Source of the DNA: Oxytricha trifallax
Taxonomy: Eukaryota; Ciliophora; Spirotrichea; Sporadotrichida; Oxytrichidae
NCBI GenBank assembly: GCA_000711775.1
Contig: ARYC01000819.1
Span: 46,684 to 110,683, forward strand
DNA length: 64,000 nucleotides
Reading direction: 5' to 3'
A program made the position numbers and the translations under genes. Shown here one piece after another: positions 34,201-46,400 of the stretch (positions are counted from its first letter, which is position 1; each line of letters starts with the position of its first letter). The notes under the pieces were generated by a model, which did not search any database, was not told the origin of the DNA, and saw only the letters and a list, made by a program, of their open reading frames with translations.

Positions 34201-36131
34201 TAAGGCTCCTATGCTTTTTCTAAATTTTGCACTTAATCTTGCTAATTATCTTATTAGAATTCGATTTATTAGTGCTATGGAACTCAATACTCTATTTTAT
34301 TAAGGAAATTATTATAAATTAATTGAATTTATGAATAAGATAAATTTGTATATATTTTTATTAAAAATGATTAAAAATATAATAAATTAGAAGTTATTAT
34401 TTTAAATATATAAAAGTCTTATAAAATTACATTATAATAGAAATAATTATATGTAATGCGTGAGAAATTTCCTGGTTTATAAATTTATTTTTATATAAAT
34501 TTTTTTATGAATTAATTATCAAACCATTTACATACAACTTTCATTTTTTAAATAATAATTAATTTGTAAAATAAAATATCCTTAAAGAGTTTAATAATTT
34601 CAATGTTTTTAATAGAAAACAAATTTTGATAAATTCATATTATATCATGTTATATAATCTGAGACTAAATTTAATTGAAAAATAAGATAGAGGAAAAAAA
34701 TAAAAACAGCAGAATAAAACTTATATTATATTAGAATATACAATATTTAATTCAAAGGGAATAAAAAAGTGCCCAAAAGACATTTCTAATCGATAAAAAG
34801 TAAATTTATGGATGAATTAAATAAAAATAATAAAAGATTGTAGACAAAACATATCTTAAATTGATTGTTTAATAATAAAAATAGAAGAAAAGAAACATCT
34901 TCTAAAGTAAAGTATGAAAAGAAATAGTAGAGTATAATATTTAAAAGGAAAGAAGTCATAGAGAATATTATTTTTTTAATTTAAAATGTGAATTGTTCCA
35001 TATTTTCTTGTTTAACTTCGTAGTGTAATTAAAATATCACAACTATTTTTGAATCATTTTTGCTTTTTTAACTTGCCCATCAAGAGTTTCATCAGTGTGA
35101 AGTTCAATCTCATCCTAATCGATTTCCTCATCATCTTGTACTTCATATCTATTCGACTTTGACTTTTTGGTAGGCTCACCGAAGCTCTTTCTCAATATAT
35201 TGGAACCCTCAATGTCGTTTGAGTTGTCTTCTTATAGCTGATTATCACTTGATATGAGTTTCTCAAATTCATCGTCATTATCATTTATTGGTTGGAAAAC
35301 ATCGTCGTCATCTTAATTTTATCATAAAAAATGGCTAATACTTCATAATCATCGACTAAAATGATATTATCAGTGTAAATTTGAATTATTCATAATAAAA
35401 ACTTTAATTGTTGTGTTTATTTCCCTCATGTTCTTCATCATCGTCATTATCGGAATATTGCTGCTTTTTTAACTATTTCTTCTCTTATTTAAGTGACTCA
35501 ATTGACTAAAACTGTTTTTAGGGTCTGGCTTGAAAGAAAATATCATTAATCTTATTCAATTCACAGTTGAATATTTCACTAGCTACAAATGGCAACCTAT
35601 ATTGAGTTTTGTTAAGAATTTCATATCAAAAAAGGAAATAAACGTAGCATTTCGTAGAATATTTCTATATTCTTATCTTCATAGTCATTTAAATTCAATG
35701 AGGCATAATGAAATATATTTAAATTATTAGTACTTACTTATGACCTCTATCATGTGAACAGCCTTCAGGTGGCATATTAATAATGTATTCAATGAGTTGT
35801 GACACTTTATCATGATCAAAACTACAAATTAAGTTGTCAAAAAACTATTAATAAAAAACTTACTAATTAACCAGTTTCTAGTTGCCCCACTTGCATTGTG
35901 TGAGAATCTCACTGTCCTCCAATAAAGTTTCTAATTTAGTGTCGTCTTTGTCGAGCAAAGTTTCAATGTTTGATCTGTGAGATGACATCATATTGTCTAG
36001 GAATGATCCTAAAAATCTACACAAAAATTAGTCAACAAATTTATTCATAAAAATTGGATAAAAATGGGAAATAAAAGGGAAATTGGGAAGAATTTATATG
36101 GAAATGGCTTATTTTCTTACCCTCTGAACAT
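31240..36131 (-). CDS. SAPS-domain regulatory subunit of protein phosphatase 6 (SIT4-associated type)
   Basis: Minus strand. It starts MFRG at 36131 and, after an intron, SFLDNMMSSHRSNIETLLDK ... EILTQCKWGNQKLVNYFDHD, LPFVASEIFNCELNKINDIF: the N-terminal SAPS helices (LL...D....LL.....L.ECK..N..L) and the YPF.A.EIF motif. Acidic and Gln-rich inserts follow (35050-35440, 34135-34290, 33600-33870), then ELFEKLLSFLDSTEELNPVL, TGYFCKLF, PNVLDKFINHL, RLLNVSENLFDD, RAVEFLTQVNQ, NHLLYQTSLIKQILESSRDG, GYMAFMRKLANKLDDL, the conserved SAPS middle and C-terminal helices. An acidic tail and a last segment (KEMVSNEFLKNVWSQMRLDE) follow. SAPS proteins bind the PP6/Sit4 catalytic subunit and steer its targets. 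Supported pointers: CATCGTC, AACAGG, a short ACT, and TGTTATA. The TGA and exact 3' end are not found. Confidence 0.85.
31407..31451. other. IES in SAPS gene, pointer TGTTATA
   Basis: Repeat at 31400-31406 and 31445-31451; removal joins DALTTDIT to VSLMLYFKTMNER on the minus strand. Confidence 0.7.
33879..34139. other. IES in SAPS gene, pointer AACAGG
   Basis: Repeat at 33873-33878 and 34134-34139. Removing the 261-base AT-rich insert joins FTKVEGPV to VAVQQDEEHQQ in frame on the minus strand. Confidence 0.85.
34300..35045. other. Long AT-rich IES or spacer within SAPS gene
   Basis: About 750 bases of very AT-rich DNA between two SAPS coding segments (AEPQPVVDHDEDS-type segment to the left, LHTDETLDGQVKKAK to the right). 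No convincing pointer pair, ORF or inverted repeat was found, so it may hold more than one junction. Confidence 0.5.
35307..35445. other. IES in SAPS gene, pointer CATCGTC
   Basis: Repeat at 35300-35306 and 35439-35445; removal joins QQYSDND to DVFQPINDNDDE in frame on the minus strand. Confidence 0.75.
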
Positions 36132-36594
36132 TTTTGAATTTATAGTAGTCTTAAAGTTTTTTCTTAATATTTAATTATATAATAGTGCTGCTATTCTATT
36201 TATTTTCAAATTACTTTAAACACGCTTAATAGAATTTGTCAAAACTTGGGCATATTCTAAATTTGACATTAAAATATCAAAAATACTTAAATTCAATAAA
36301 TTTAAAATTAATGAACTCTAAACAGGAACAAAAGTTTTTATTTTTATTTGCAAATCTATAATTGAATTGATTTTATTTGATCAAATGTATATGTTTTTAT
36401 TGAAAATACTTAGGAACAATTAAATTGTATGTCTGATTATATAATTATTTGTTTATTTTTTATATAATTTCTTGCATTAATATTAAATTTTTCATATCGA
36501 ATTATTCATTAATTTCTATTATAAATGCTTTCCAAAAAAAAAATTTAGAATAGTAATATAATAATCCTTTTAAATAGTAAAGAATGTTATTTTT
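36132..36594. other. AT-rich intergenic DNA
   Basis: Between divergent SAPS and coiled-coil genes. No gene or repeat recognised. It should contain the start of the coiled-coil gene if that gene is not scrambled, but no convincing start MDS was found. Confidence 0.5.
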
Positions 36595-36773
36595 GCTCCA
36601 CGAAGGAGTCTGGCGATGCACTGACATCTCGGAGCCACCTGGATTTCTCTCCACTGACCCACAAGTCCCTGCACTCCACCAATTCCTCCCACAATCTCCA
36701 CCAGATGTCATCCCATACGCAGAGAGACAGGTCACCATACACTTACAATAAGAATCATAGGAGCAGCAATAAT
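36595..36773 (+). repeat. Left copy of inverted duplicated MDS 1
   Basis: 179 bases, inverted match to 42523-42701 with about five substitutions. Similarity stops sharply at both ends. Confidence 0.92.
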
Positions 36774-39700
36774 TAGAATTCTAATTTTTCCACTCACTCA
36801 CAATACCAAATGAACAATTAATTTATCTCCAACTCAAAAATAGCTAATTTATTTATATTTTTTAACCGTCAATTTTACAAAAAAAATACTTATAATAGTT
36901 TTAATATAAAGTAGAAAGCAAATAAGTAGATAAATAATGTAACGGATTATATTCAATAAATCATTATAGGATAAATAAAAGGAAAGATGTGTAAATAAAT
37001 AATTCATTCTATAATATAAACTTGAAATGCATGTTTATCAAATAATAAATTAACAACTCATCCTCTAACTTCTTGAACATCCCTGGATCCCACCAGCTAT
37101 CCCAAGCCCCTTCAGCCCTCCACAGCGCACACCAGCAGCAAGTGGAGCCAAGCAAGCAAGTGCTGTAGCAGACTGGGTCGCAGCCATTCCTGTCGACCTT
37201 CGACCACTTGCAAGAGCAGAGGGACAAACTGGAAAGTGAAAACCACGATTTGAAGAAGCAATTCAGACTCAAGGAGAGCGAGCACCACAAGACACGGGCA
37301 GTGCTGGAGCAGTAAGTGACTCTGCTGCAGATGCAAGTGCAGGAGAGCCAGGAGAGGGAAAATAATCTCAAGAAAGTCACCGAGAAGATGCTCAAGGCCT
37401 TCGACAGCGGCAGCAGTGGCCAGAGTGGGGCCACTCACCAGCAGGCTGAGCTCATCAAGGAACTGCAAATTCAGAATGATCTGCAGAGAGCTGAAGTATC
37501 CGACATCAAACACAGGCACTAAGATCAGATCAGACAGTACGAAAAACTATTGGAGGAGGGCAGGATAGTGAAAGAATAATCCTAACGTAAATGTATAATT
37601 AAAAAAATTATTTGCTTTTTGATATATTTATCATAAGATCTTGGAAGATAAATTAGAACAGTTAAAATTTGAATATGACCACTAAAATATTGAAAATGTT
37701 CTAAGAATTAAAGAATTAGAATTGAAACTAGATCAGCTAACAGAAGAACGCATGAGATTAGTCCGTGAAATTGATAGTAATTAGCAGCGCTTCAAGTAAA
37801 GCATTGATTATTTTAGCAATGAAAAAAAGAAGATATCTTGTTTAAATTTATTCCCCATTTTTTACTACTACTACACTGTATATTCTTTAATCATTTCTAT
37901 CTTATGAGCAGTCCAAGCTTTAGCAACTATAGAGAAGTGATAACAAAAACACGAGGTCAAATACTAAAATGATCAGAGATTTAGAAAAAGAATTAGAATC
38001 AGTTAAATTAGAATAAGATATCATGATTTCAGGGATTTAGCAAAATTATGATGTAGAGAAACGCAAATTAGAGTAGAAAATTTAAAAACTAGAAACTCAG
38101 TTTAATCAGAATTTCAACTCTTATTCTTAAAATGGGAAAAATACAGTTACAAATAATAACGTTAGAAACTCTTCATCTAAAAAGTAAAGTATAAATACTA
38201 CTCCCACGAAAAAATAAGCCTTAAAAGAATATTCTCACAATTTATATTTCAATATGAAATACTTTATTATTATTATAATTCTTAAAATAATAATGAAGAG
38301 AATCTTATTTAGATTTAATTTAAGCAGTTTTATAACATATTCTCCAATCCTATCTACACAATAAAACAGTTACAGTTACTTAAAGCAACAATAGATATAA
38401 GAAATGTAATAGAAATATCTCACAGAGATCCAAGAATTAAACAATAACTTGACAACTTTTAAAACTCAGACTTAAGTCGAAGTTAATTTATTGCAAGAAG
38501 AGAGAGACGACTTACTGAAGAAAATATAAGCTTATGAAGAAGAAATTTAAGCTTTGAAATTGAAGAATAAGCTCAAAAGAGAGTAAAATCTGAATTAATC
38601 ATCAAGTAAACAATCATAAAATGATAGCAACTTAAAAAATGACTAAAAAGCGCTTTAAGCTTGCCAGTAAAAGTATAAGTTAAAAGTCTAACAACTCAAA
38701 TCATCAGTGTAAAAACTTGAGCAAAACGAAAGAAAACTGAAAAATCTGCTAATTGACAAAGAAAACGAATATGAGCAGGAAATAATAGAGATCAAGAGAC
38801 TTTTGAACACTGAGAAAAAGAGAGTGAAAGAATTACAAGACCAGTTATTCTCCCTCTAAAGTAATTACGAGAGACTTCAGTCAGATGTGTTTCATTAGGT
38901 TAAAGAGAAGGATAAGAAATTAAGCATGCTCAATCATACTGTACAGGATTTATAGTCTCAGCTAAATGCAACGTAAAACATTACAGACTTCAACTAGAAT
39001 AACAGATTGTAAAACTTAGATTTCAGTCCTGAGCCACATTTAGAAAATTGTTAAAAATCCCAATTCACTAGAAATCTTAATGATCCATAAGCTTAATAAG
39101 ATTATAATTCAGAGTAGTAAATCATATTGGCAAATAGAATTTTGGATTCATGTTTGGAAATTATGTGCTTTTACTGTAGAAAAACATATGATAATGGGAA
39201 ATTATTTTACAATCATTTACTTAAATGTCATCCACATGAGAGCTGTGACTTCAATTACATAAAAGAGCTGGCTAATGAATATTTTGATTAAAAGGGAGCT
39301 TATTAAGAATAATAGATGCCACATCAAAATTTGAATTTAATTTATGATAGTTTAGACAACTAATCCCATAACACCTCCATACTTCATAAAGTGAGCTAAT
39401 CTGATAGTAACTTAAAAATTCATTACAATTTTCTTATATCTATTTGAATTAATTCAAATTTGAATCATCTTACAAAATATTAAATGATAAATATCATAGT
39501 GAATACTGCTTAAACTAATAAATTTTTGATTCAAATTAAGCCTTAATTAATAATCAGCATTTTTAACAGCAAAATCAGTCAAATCAGTAACCTTTAATAG
39601 ACAAACTTTACTATCTATTCGAATAAAATAAACATTTATCTTAAAAACTGCAAGAATAGCAGGATTTGATAAGGAATCTGCATTAATAAATTGAAGGCTT

Positions 39701-41098
39701 TGAAAGAGAGAAGCTTAAAGAGGGCGTTGACTATGATAAAATTGAGTTGGAGTTGAAACGCACTAAAATTGAGCTAGCAATGTGCGAAGAACGTAAAAGC
39801 GAAAGTGAACAATCTAAATATGTTTAAATTGTTAACTTATAGTGAGTAGGTTGATTATAAGTAAAATTTATTTTTAAGTAAATGCTACAAAAACGAAATA
39901 AAATACCTGATAGATAAATTGCTGAAGACTAAGAATAAACTTCAAAAGTAGAGAAACTCAGCTGGTGCTATTCATAAAAAATTAGAGTAGAGCGATGAAA
40001 CAGAAGATGAATCGTAAATTGAAAATTAAATGCAGGCTCATCAGTTGAAGAGATTGAATATAAGTTAAAGTTTCACTTCAACTAGTAACAAGAGATGTAT
40101 GTCACTCAATAAAAGTAATCGTGGGACAAGCAACTATTACAATTAAAATAATGTTTATATTTGTGATAAAAAATAATAATTAAAATTTAAGGAAATTTAA
40201 AAAGAGTTCTTATAATGAGTTGTGTAAAACTGCAGGCTTAAATCTTACAAATTTAATATTTTAAATTAAGAGAACGGAAATAGTAACTTGACAACATGCT
40301 TGCAAACTGGTTCAATGAACTAATTCATACAGCACAATTAAAACCAACAAAATTTCAATCCCTTAAGCTAATAGCAAACCCAATCTTTCACTTAAAACGA
40401 TCTCCTCCTTTAGTAATTGAACTAAAGTATGAACTTTGGAACAACCACAAAGGCCCATCAAAATCAGCAAAGAACTAGTAAGTCAAGCTCTAAAGGATAA
40501 GGTTTGAATCAAAGTTTGACATTGAACTCCACTTCCAATCATAGACAGAGAATACTGCAAGAACTTGAGTAGTAAGCAGTCAGTCAACTCAGGGGTGATT
40601 AGAGATAAGCAAACAACCAATCTTAATATTTATTTTTAAGCCTATCTTTTTTTATATTTAGAATCTCACTCAATTATTCAAAGGAATGCCAAGTAATTAA
40701 ACACTTATATCAATCAAAATATCAATCCTTAACACTATTAAAACCCCAAAACCCTTAGAGAGAAAGATATGAATTCAGTAATGAGCCAAATTAACCAAGA
40801 AACCTAAAAATCTTCCTCTTCCAAGGTATCTCTAAATTACAATTAGAACATTCCTACGAAATAACACTCTCAATAATAGCAAAGGCATAATTTCCAGAAA
40901 TAAGGAGCTAGTAATATAATTACAAACTATAATTAAAACAAATATAACATTTAATCAAATCAAGGTCAGATGAGAGCCAATAATAATAACAAGTAGAGCT
41001 AAATTAAGATATAAAATGTAAGTGAAATATAGCATTAATACTACTAATCTTCTGATGATGATAGCGATAAATTGAGTCCTTCTCATTGGGAGTTATGA
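36595..41098 (+). CDS. Long coiled-coil protein with C2H2-like zinc motif, split into many MDSs
   Basis: Coding pieces in order: 36595-36773+ (STKESGDALTSRSHLDFSPL, Ser/His-rich); 37055-37580 (QPFLSTFDHLQEQRDKLESE then coiled coil); 37631-37835 (KELELKLDQLTEERMRLVRE); 37905-38230 (RDLEKELESVKLEQDIMISG); 38380-39420 (long coiled coil, then MCFYCRKTYDNGKLFYNHLL KCHP, a single C2H2-type zinc motif); 39560-39840 (KIELELKRTKIELAMCEERK); 39885-40200; 40270-40640; 40690-41098 (Q/N-rich, ending SDDDSDKLSPSHWEL before TGA 41096). The gaps are AT-rich with in-frame TGAs. The heptad-rich layout suggests a centrosome, basal-body or vesicle-tether scaffold; no specific family recognised. The start MDS is not seen: the first visible MDS begins abruptly at GCTCCACGAAGG. 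Confidence 0.78.
37055..37575 (+). repeat. Left copy of inverted duplicated MDS 2
   Basis: 521 bases, inverted match to 41173-41693 with scattered substitutions (for example QQQVE against QQQME, RENNL against REDNL). The sequence outside is unrelated. Confidence 0.92.
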
Positions 41099-41172
41099 TA
41101 AAACCATTGATTTAATTATTAATTTTAAATTTCTTTCTTCTGTATTTGAACCTTTTCTATTAAACTTTTTAG

Positions 41173-41693
41173 TCTTTCACTAACCTGCCCTCCTCCAATA
41201 GTTTTTCGTATTGTCTGATCTGATCTTAGTGCCTGTGTTTGATGTCGGATACTTCAGCTCTCTGCAGATCATTCTGGATTTGCAACTCCTTGATGAGCTC
41301 AGCCTGCTGGTGAGTTGCTCCACTCTGGCCACTGCTGCCGCTGTCGAAAGCCTTGAGCATCTTCTCAGTGACTTTCTTGAGATTGTCCTCCCTCTCCTGG
41401 CTCTCCTGCACTTGCATCTGCAGCAGAGTCACTTACTACTCCAGCACTGCCCGTGTCTTGTGGTGCTCGCTCTCCTTGAGTCTGAATTGCTTCTTTAAAT
41501 CGTGGTTTTCACTCTCCAGTTTGTCCCTCTGTTCCTGCAAGTGGTCGAAGGTCGACAGGAATGGCTGCGACCCAGTCTGCTGCAGCACCTGCTTGCTTGG
41601 CTCCATTTGCTGTTGGTGTGCGCTGTGTAGGGCTGAAGGGGCTTGGGATAGCTGGTGGGATCCAGGGATGTTCAAGAAGTTAGAGGATGAGTT
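41173..41693 (-). repeat. Right (inverted) copy of MDS 2 of the coiled-coil gene
   Basis: Open on the minus strand over its whole length with the same protein (FLNIPGSHQLSQAPSALHSA ... GATHQQAELIKELQIQNDL). It is equal in length to the left copy. It lies just after the TGA of the coiled-coil gene and points toward it. Confidence 0.9.
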
Positions 41694-42522
41694 AATCAAA
41701 ATAACAAATTATTTTGAATATACATTATTTCATTAAAGATATATGAGTTTAATTATCTAAGCATATTGAAGTTAAATTATTGATAAGTTTGATGCTACTG
41801 GGTTGTGCATTTGGTATTTTGAGTGAGTAGACTGATGTTAATAGGCATTAAATCCCAAAATTCATTTAGATATATCGCTTAAATATTATTTATTTGTAAT
41901 AACTAAATGCTAAATTTTGATCTTTTTTAATAAAAAGGATATTATATGAAAACTTTTAGAATGCTGGTTTTTGTTTCTTCACAAAGCTATAAATTTTTGT
42001 AGTTATTCTTAGTATTAATTAGAGAAATAAAGTTTATAAATCAATGATAAAAGGTACCAAAGAATTCCTTAAATTTGTTGATTCTCATAAAAATTATTTA
42101 ATTTATGTTAAAACAAGAGTAAATAAGACGCTTTTGATGATTTAAAAGTGTATAATATTTTAGCTTTGCCAATGTATTTTGCATACGATTAATCTCTCAA
42201 TATGTTCAATAGGTAGTTGATAATTATGGTCAAGTGATCCAAAAATATTTCAAAATAAGCTTTCTTAGAAACATAGTCTATGAGTTGAGTATATGACCAG
42301 ACTCAATTGAATTTAATTTTGATAACATATATCACAGAGCCCATTGCAAAAGATTTAAGATAATAAAATAAATATATATATCTAATTACTGGAAAAGTTA
42401 TTTAAATTTGTGTTTATACTTTATTCATAGTTTTATTCTAAAATGCTTCAACAAATATATTTAAAGTTCAATCTAGACTATTAAACTTTATTATTTGGGG
42501 TTTAATGATTGTAGTTAAGTAG

Positions 42523-42701
42523 ATTATTGCTGCTCCTATGATTCTTATTGTAAGTGTATGGTGACCTGTCTCTCTGCGTATGGGATAACATCTGGTGGAG
42601 ATTGTGGGAGGAGTTGGTGGAGTGCAGGGATTTGTGGGTCAGAGGAGAGAAATCCAGGTGGCTACGAGATGTCAGTGCATCGCCAGACTCCTTCGTGGAG
42701 C
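42523..42701 (-). repeat. Right (inverted) copy of MDS 1 of the coiled-coil gene
   Basis: Minus strand, encodes the same STKESGDALTSRSHLDFSPL segment as 36595-36773. The spacer between this and 41693 (829 bases) is longer than, and unrelated to, the 281-base spacer of the left arm. Confidence 0.9.
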
Positions 42702-43424
42702 CCCTGTTGTTAAGCGTCTAGCAATCTATATTTGAATTCATATTTTAATTCGTTTATTAGTTATATTTATTTGCTAGAATATAACAATAACATTTTTATA
42801 ATTTAAACTCACTCAATTTATTTAAAAATTCTCAAAAATAGTGTTATATTAATTTAAATGCATGTTTTATTTTTCTTCCCTTTTCTTATTTTCCCCTTTT
42901 TATTCTTAAACCTGCTTAACATTTTCCCTTATCCCTATTAAAACTATCAATAAACGAACTGTTTAAATAATCTAAATAATCATTAAAGTGATTGTATTAC
43001 AAAGCTTTTCGTCAAAGAATAATAAACCATTTTAATATTTCACAAAAATTAATTCTTTTATCCAATTTACAATATATCTTGATAACTTTATCGAATTTTA
43101 CGTAGTAAGATTTCTCATGAATTGATATTCTGTCTGATTTTTTGTGATTTAAAATATGGCTTCGCAAATTTTAAATAGTAATCAAAAGGATCTCTGATAT
43201 ATATATACTATTGAAAATATTGTAATCATCTTAAATTCTATGATAAAAAGGGATAGGAATAACTTTATTTTGTTAAAGTTATTTAACAGATTCTATTTTT
43301 TTAGATCACTTAACTTATGTATTTTCATTATAATGATTAAAATACTTTAATGCATGAGAATCATGAACGATAAAAATGTTAATTAGAATTATTAAAATTT
43401 AAATAATTTGATATTTAAATCAAA
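42702..43424 (-). pseudogene. Decayed copy of a propeller-family 3' segment, in AT-rich DNA
   Basis: 42720-43150 aligns along its length with 47690-48110 (same order of CTAGAATAT, ATTCCTATTAAAACTAT, AGTGATTGTAT and GATATTC-like blocks). On the minus strand it reads SYYVKFDKVIKIYCKLDKRI and FIDSFNRDKGK but has in-frame TGAs. The remainder up to the next gene is AT-rich without features. Confidence 0.55.
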
Positions 43425-46400
43425 ATGAAAAACTTTTTAAATAAGGAAAAATTCACTTCTACGCTCTCAGGAGCTATAAGCAAAGCAAGAACTTCCATAT
43501 AACATTTGTATTTATTATTTTTCATTAAAATTGATAATAAATTAATCTAGAAGCATAAATTATGTAATTAATTATTATATTCTTTTTATTATAGCTAATG
43601 TTTAGAATAAAAACAGAGATAATTAGCATAGCTAAAGTATCTTTTAAGAAGACGACGAGTTTATACTGGAAGATAATAACCCTTATCAATCTAACTTTCT
43701 CTACAGAAGCAATAGTATGACAAATAGGTAAGTTCAATGCAAATCTCTAAAATCACATAGAAATTTAATGTAAAATTTAGGAACTAGTAGTAATAGTTGG
43801 AAGAGTAGTCCAAATAAGAAAGTAACAATATACAAATTGAAGATGAATTTGATAGTAATCAAAGAAGTTGCAGTTAATTAGATTAAAATGACATTATTAT
43901 GACTTCTATACCAACTCATGTAAGTCCTAATTGCTTAAACACAAACATCATTGATTAATTTAAACTATTTTTCTACAGAATGTGTTTGACGAGAATTCAT
44001 TTGACTTCCGATTGGTAGGTGGACCAATACACACTGACGTCCTCATTGCAAGTGCCACTATGAAAAAAGGAGATAATATAGGGTTGCCAGTACCCCTACA
44101 CTGTACCTGGTATAATGTATCCCCTATTACTAATGAATTTAAAGTAATTGAGAATGTTTGTGGGGCTTGCTACCAGCCTAGTATTGATGATGTCGGAGAC
44201 AGGTAGGTATAATACCTTACATATATCGTTTTAAAGAAATTTTAATGTTCATTCATATTTTTAGAATTTGTGTACATGCTATTCCAGCTAGTGATGCAGA
44301 AGAATATTAAGGAATGCCGATGTTTGCAGAGATAGGTCCGTTAATTGTAGATCTTAAAATTGTGGAAAAAGCTTAAAAGTTAATGGATATAAATGAAATG
44401 ATGTTCAATATATCAATCGATTAATTAAAGGATTAGACTAAATTAACTCAAAACTTGAAAATTGACTCATTATAAAAAAAAGTAATTTTTTGTAATATAA
44501 AAGTTTTTATAAAATGTTCTAATTTTCTAGAATTTTATATATTTTTAATTTAATTAAAACTCCCAGCAACAACAACAACTAATAAAACTTCCTTTTAAAG
44601 CTCGATTCCGAATAAAAGACTCCTAATTAAAATTCATAAGTTTAACTTATTCAGACCAAATTCTCTTTGAACTAGACATATCTCCAAAACTTGACATCTA
44701 AATAATAAAACATGTAAACAATAAAATTGAAGTGTTGCTAAAAAACCACTTTTATGGGTTTTTCTCACTTAGCAGTAATATTGAGAGAGATATATTTGTA
44801 ACATGTTTCAGGTAGATCAAACAGCAAATTGTTAATGAACTAAAATAAATAGAAGAGATTAAAGTAGGTGATAATATTGTAGGAATACATTCGATTTGGG
44901 AAAATAAATTAAAATTAAAATTAATTAATTATTAATTACCTTCAGTTATGTTTTTGGAAAATGTCTGCAAACCCTAACAATATTATACTCTCTGGATAGC
45001 GCACTAAAATTAAGACGGTGGTTGTTATTGCTATGTTAAATTTATCTCATCCCCCAAGCGAGAAAAACCCATTATACTATTTTTGGGAGTTAGCTCAAAA
45101 TCAAAATATCTCGCTTCCTGGGATGATTCAGGAATATTGCAAATAATAAAGTCCAGCAAAAATTGCAGGATCTACCGTAGAATCCATTTATTTTTGAATT
45201 TTGAGTCACTTCGGATTTGATAACTGCCATGATTTTAATATTTAATTAATTTAATTTAAATTCATTTTCCCAAATCGAATGTATTCCTACAATATTGACA
45301 TTTAAAATCATAATGACACTTTAAGAAATAATGATGCCATTCTAGATTTTAATCAAGTTATCGATTAAGATATATAAAAAGGTTCTGTAATTGAGTAAGA
45401 ATAACTTGAAGATAAATAAGACCAAGATCCCAAATAAGAGCAATTATAAACTAAAACAACTGAAGAACCTTCATCTATTTCATAAATAATTGAGGAGGAA
45501 AAAATGGATGATAAAGTTTAACACTTAGAAGTAGATTAGAATCAAAAATAAGATACCGGGAAAATGTCAAATAATGATATATTACAAGGATCTTAGATTG
45601 AGTAAAATGAACAAGCTCAGCTTGACTAATAATTAGATATAGCTAAAGATGTAGAAAAGGACTAGGATACAAAATAATTGGTGCAAGGTGTTTAATTATA
45701 AGAAAACTATAATGTAATAAATTATGAGTTAGATAAAAGTTAGTATTAACATACTTCATCAAATCTATAATCCACCACAAATTTTGACTTTAATTTTAAG
45801 GAATATGAAGTCTAATAGCAATAGAAACAACAAAAGACTTAAGATAACTAAGAAAACTAAGTATTCTTCTAGGATTTATAGAATTTTATTCCAAATGCAA
45901 ATAAGTAAGCATTAATTATCCCGATTGTCTCATAATCCCAAGATAAAATTGATTTAAAAGATAGTAAAAGTGGAAGCGTGGTAAAGCCTTTGGATTTATT
46001 AGAAATTACAGATATTATTACCGAATAAAATTATGAGTAAAACGTTGCAAAATCTCCTAAATCTCTAAGTAGCTAGAAATCTAATGCTAGCTCTCATGAT
46101 TCTTAAGTTTAGCAGGTGCAGAAAAGAAACCATTTTTTAAATATCTCTTCCTTATTATTAAAATATATTAAATTTATTATAAACCTAGATCTGACGCAAT
46201 AACTGACAACATTCAGACATAACTATGCACGTAAATTGGAGCACATAAAACAGCAAGACGATTTGATTTCTAAGTTAAAATCTGACATTACTTTCTTCAA
46301 GCAAGAAGCATCGTTATATGAAAAAGAAAACAAAAAAATCTCTAAAAAATTGGGGTAGTTGCAAGCACAGAAAGAATTACAGGATATGAACTTGATCAAG

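Noticed and set aside
37009-37519. Minus-strand open frames rich in Leu/Ser/Cys over the first coiled-coil MDS
   Set aside because: They are antisense to a clear coiled-coil frame that is conserved in the inverted copy; composition is that of a complement of Gln/Glu/Lys codons.
40738-40760. Telomere-like AAAACCCCAAAACCC block, possible TBE end
   Set aside because: It is inside the coding frame of the coiled-coil gene (reads NPKTLREK), the neighbouring bases do not match any TBE terminal repeat, and there is no target duplication.
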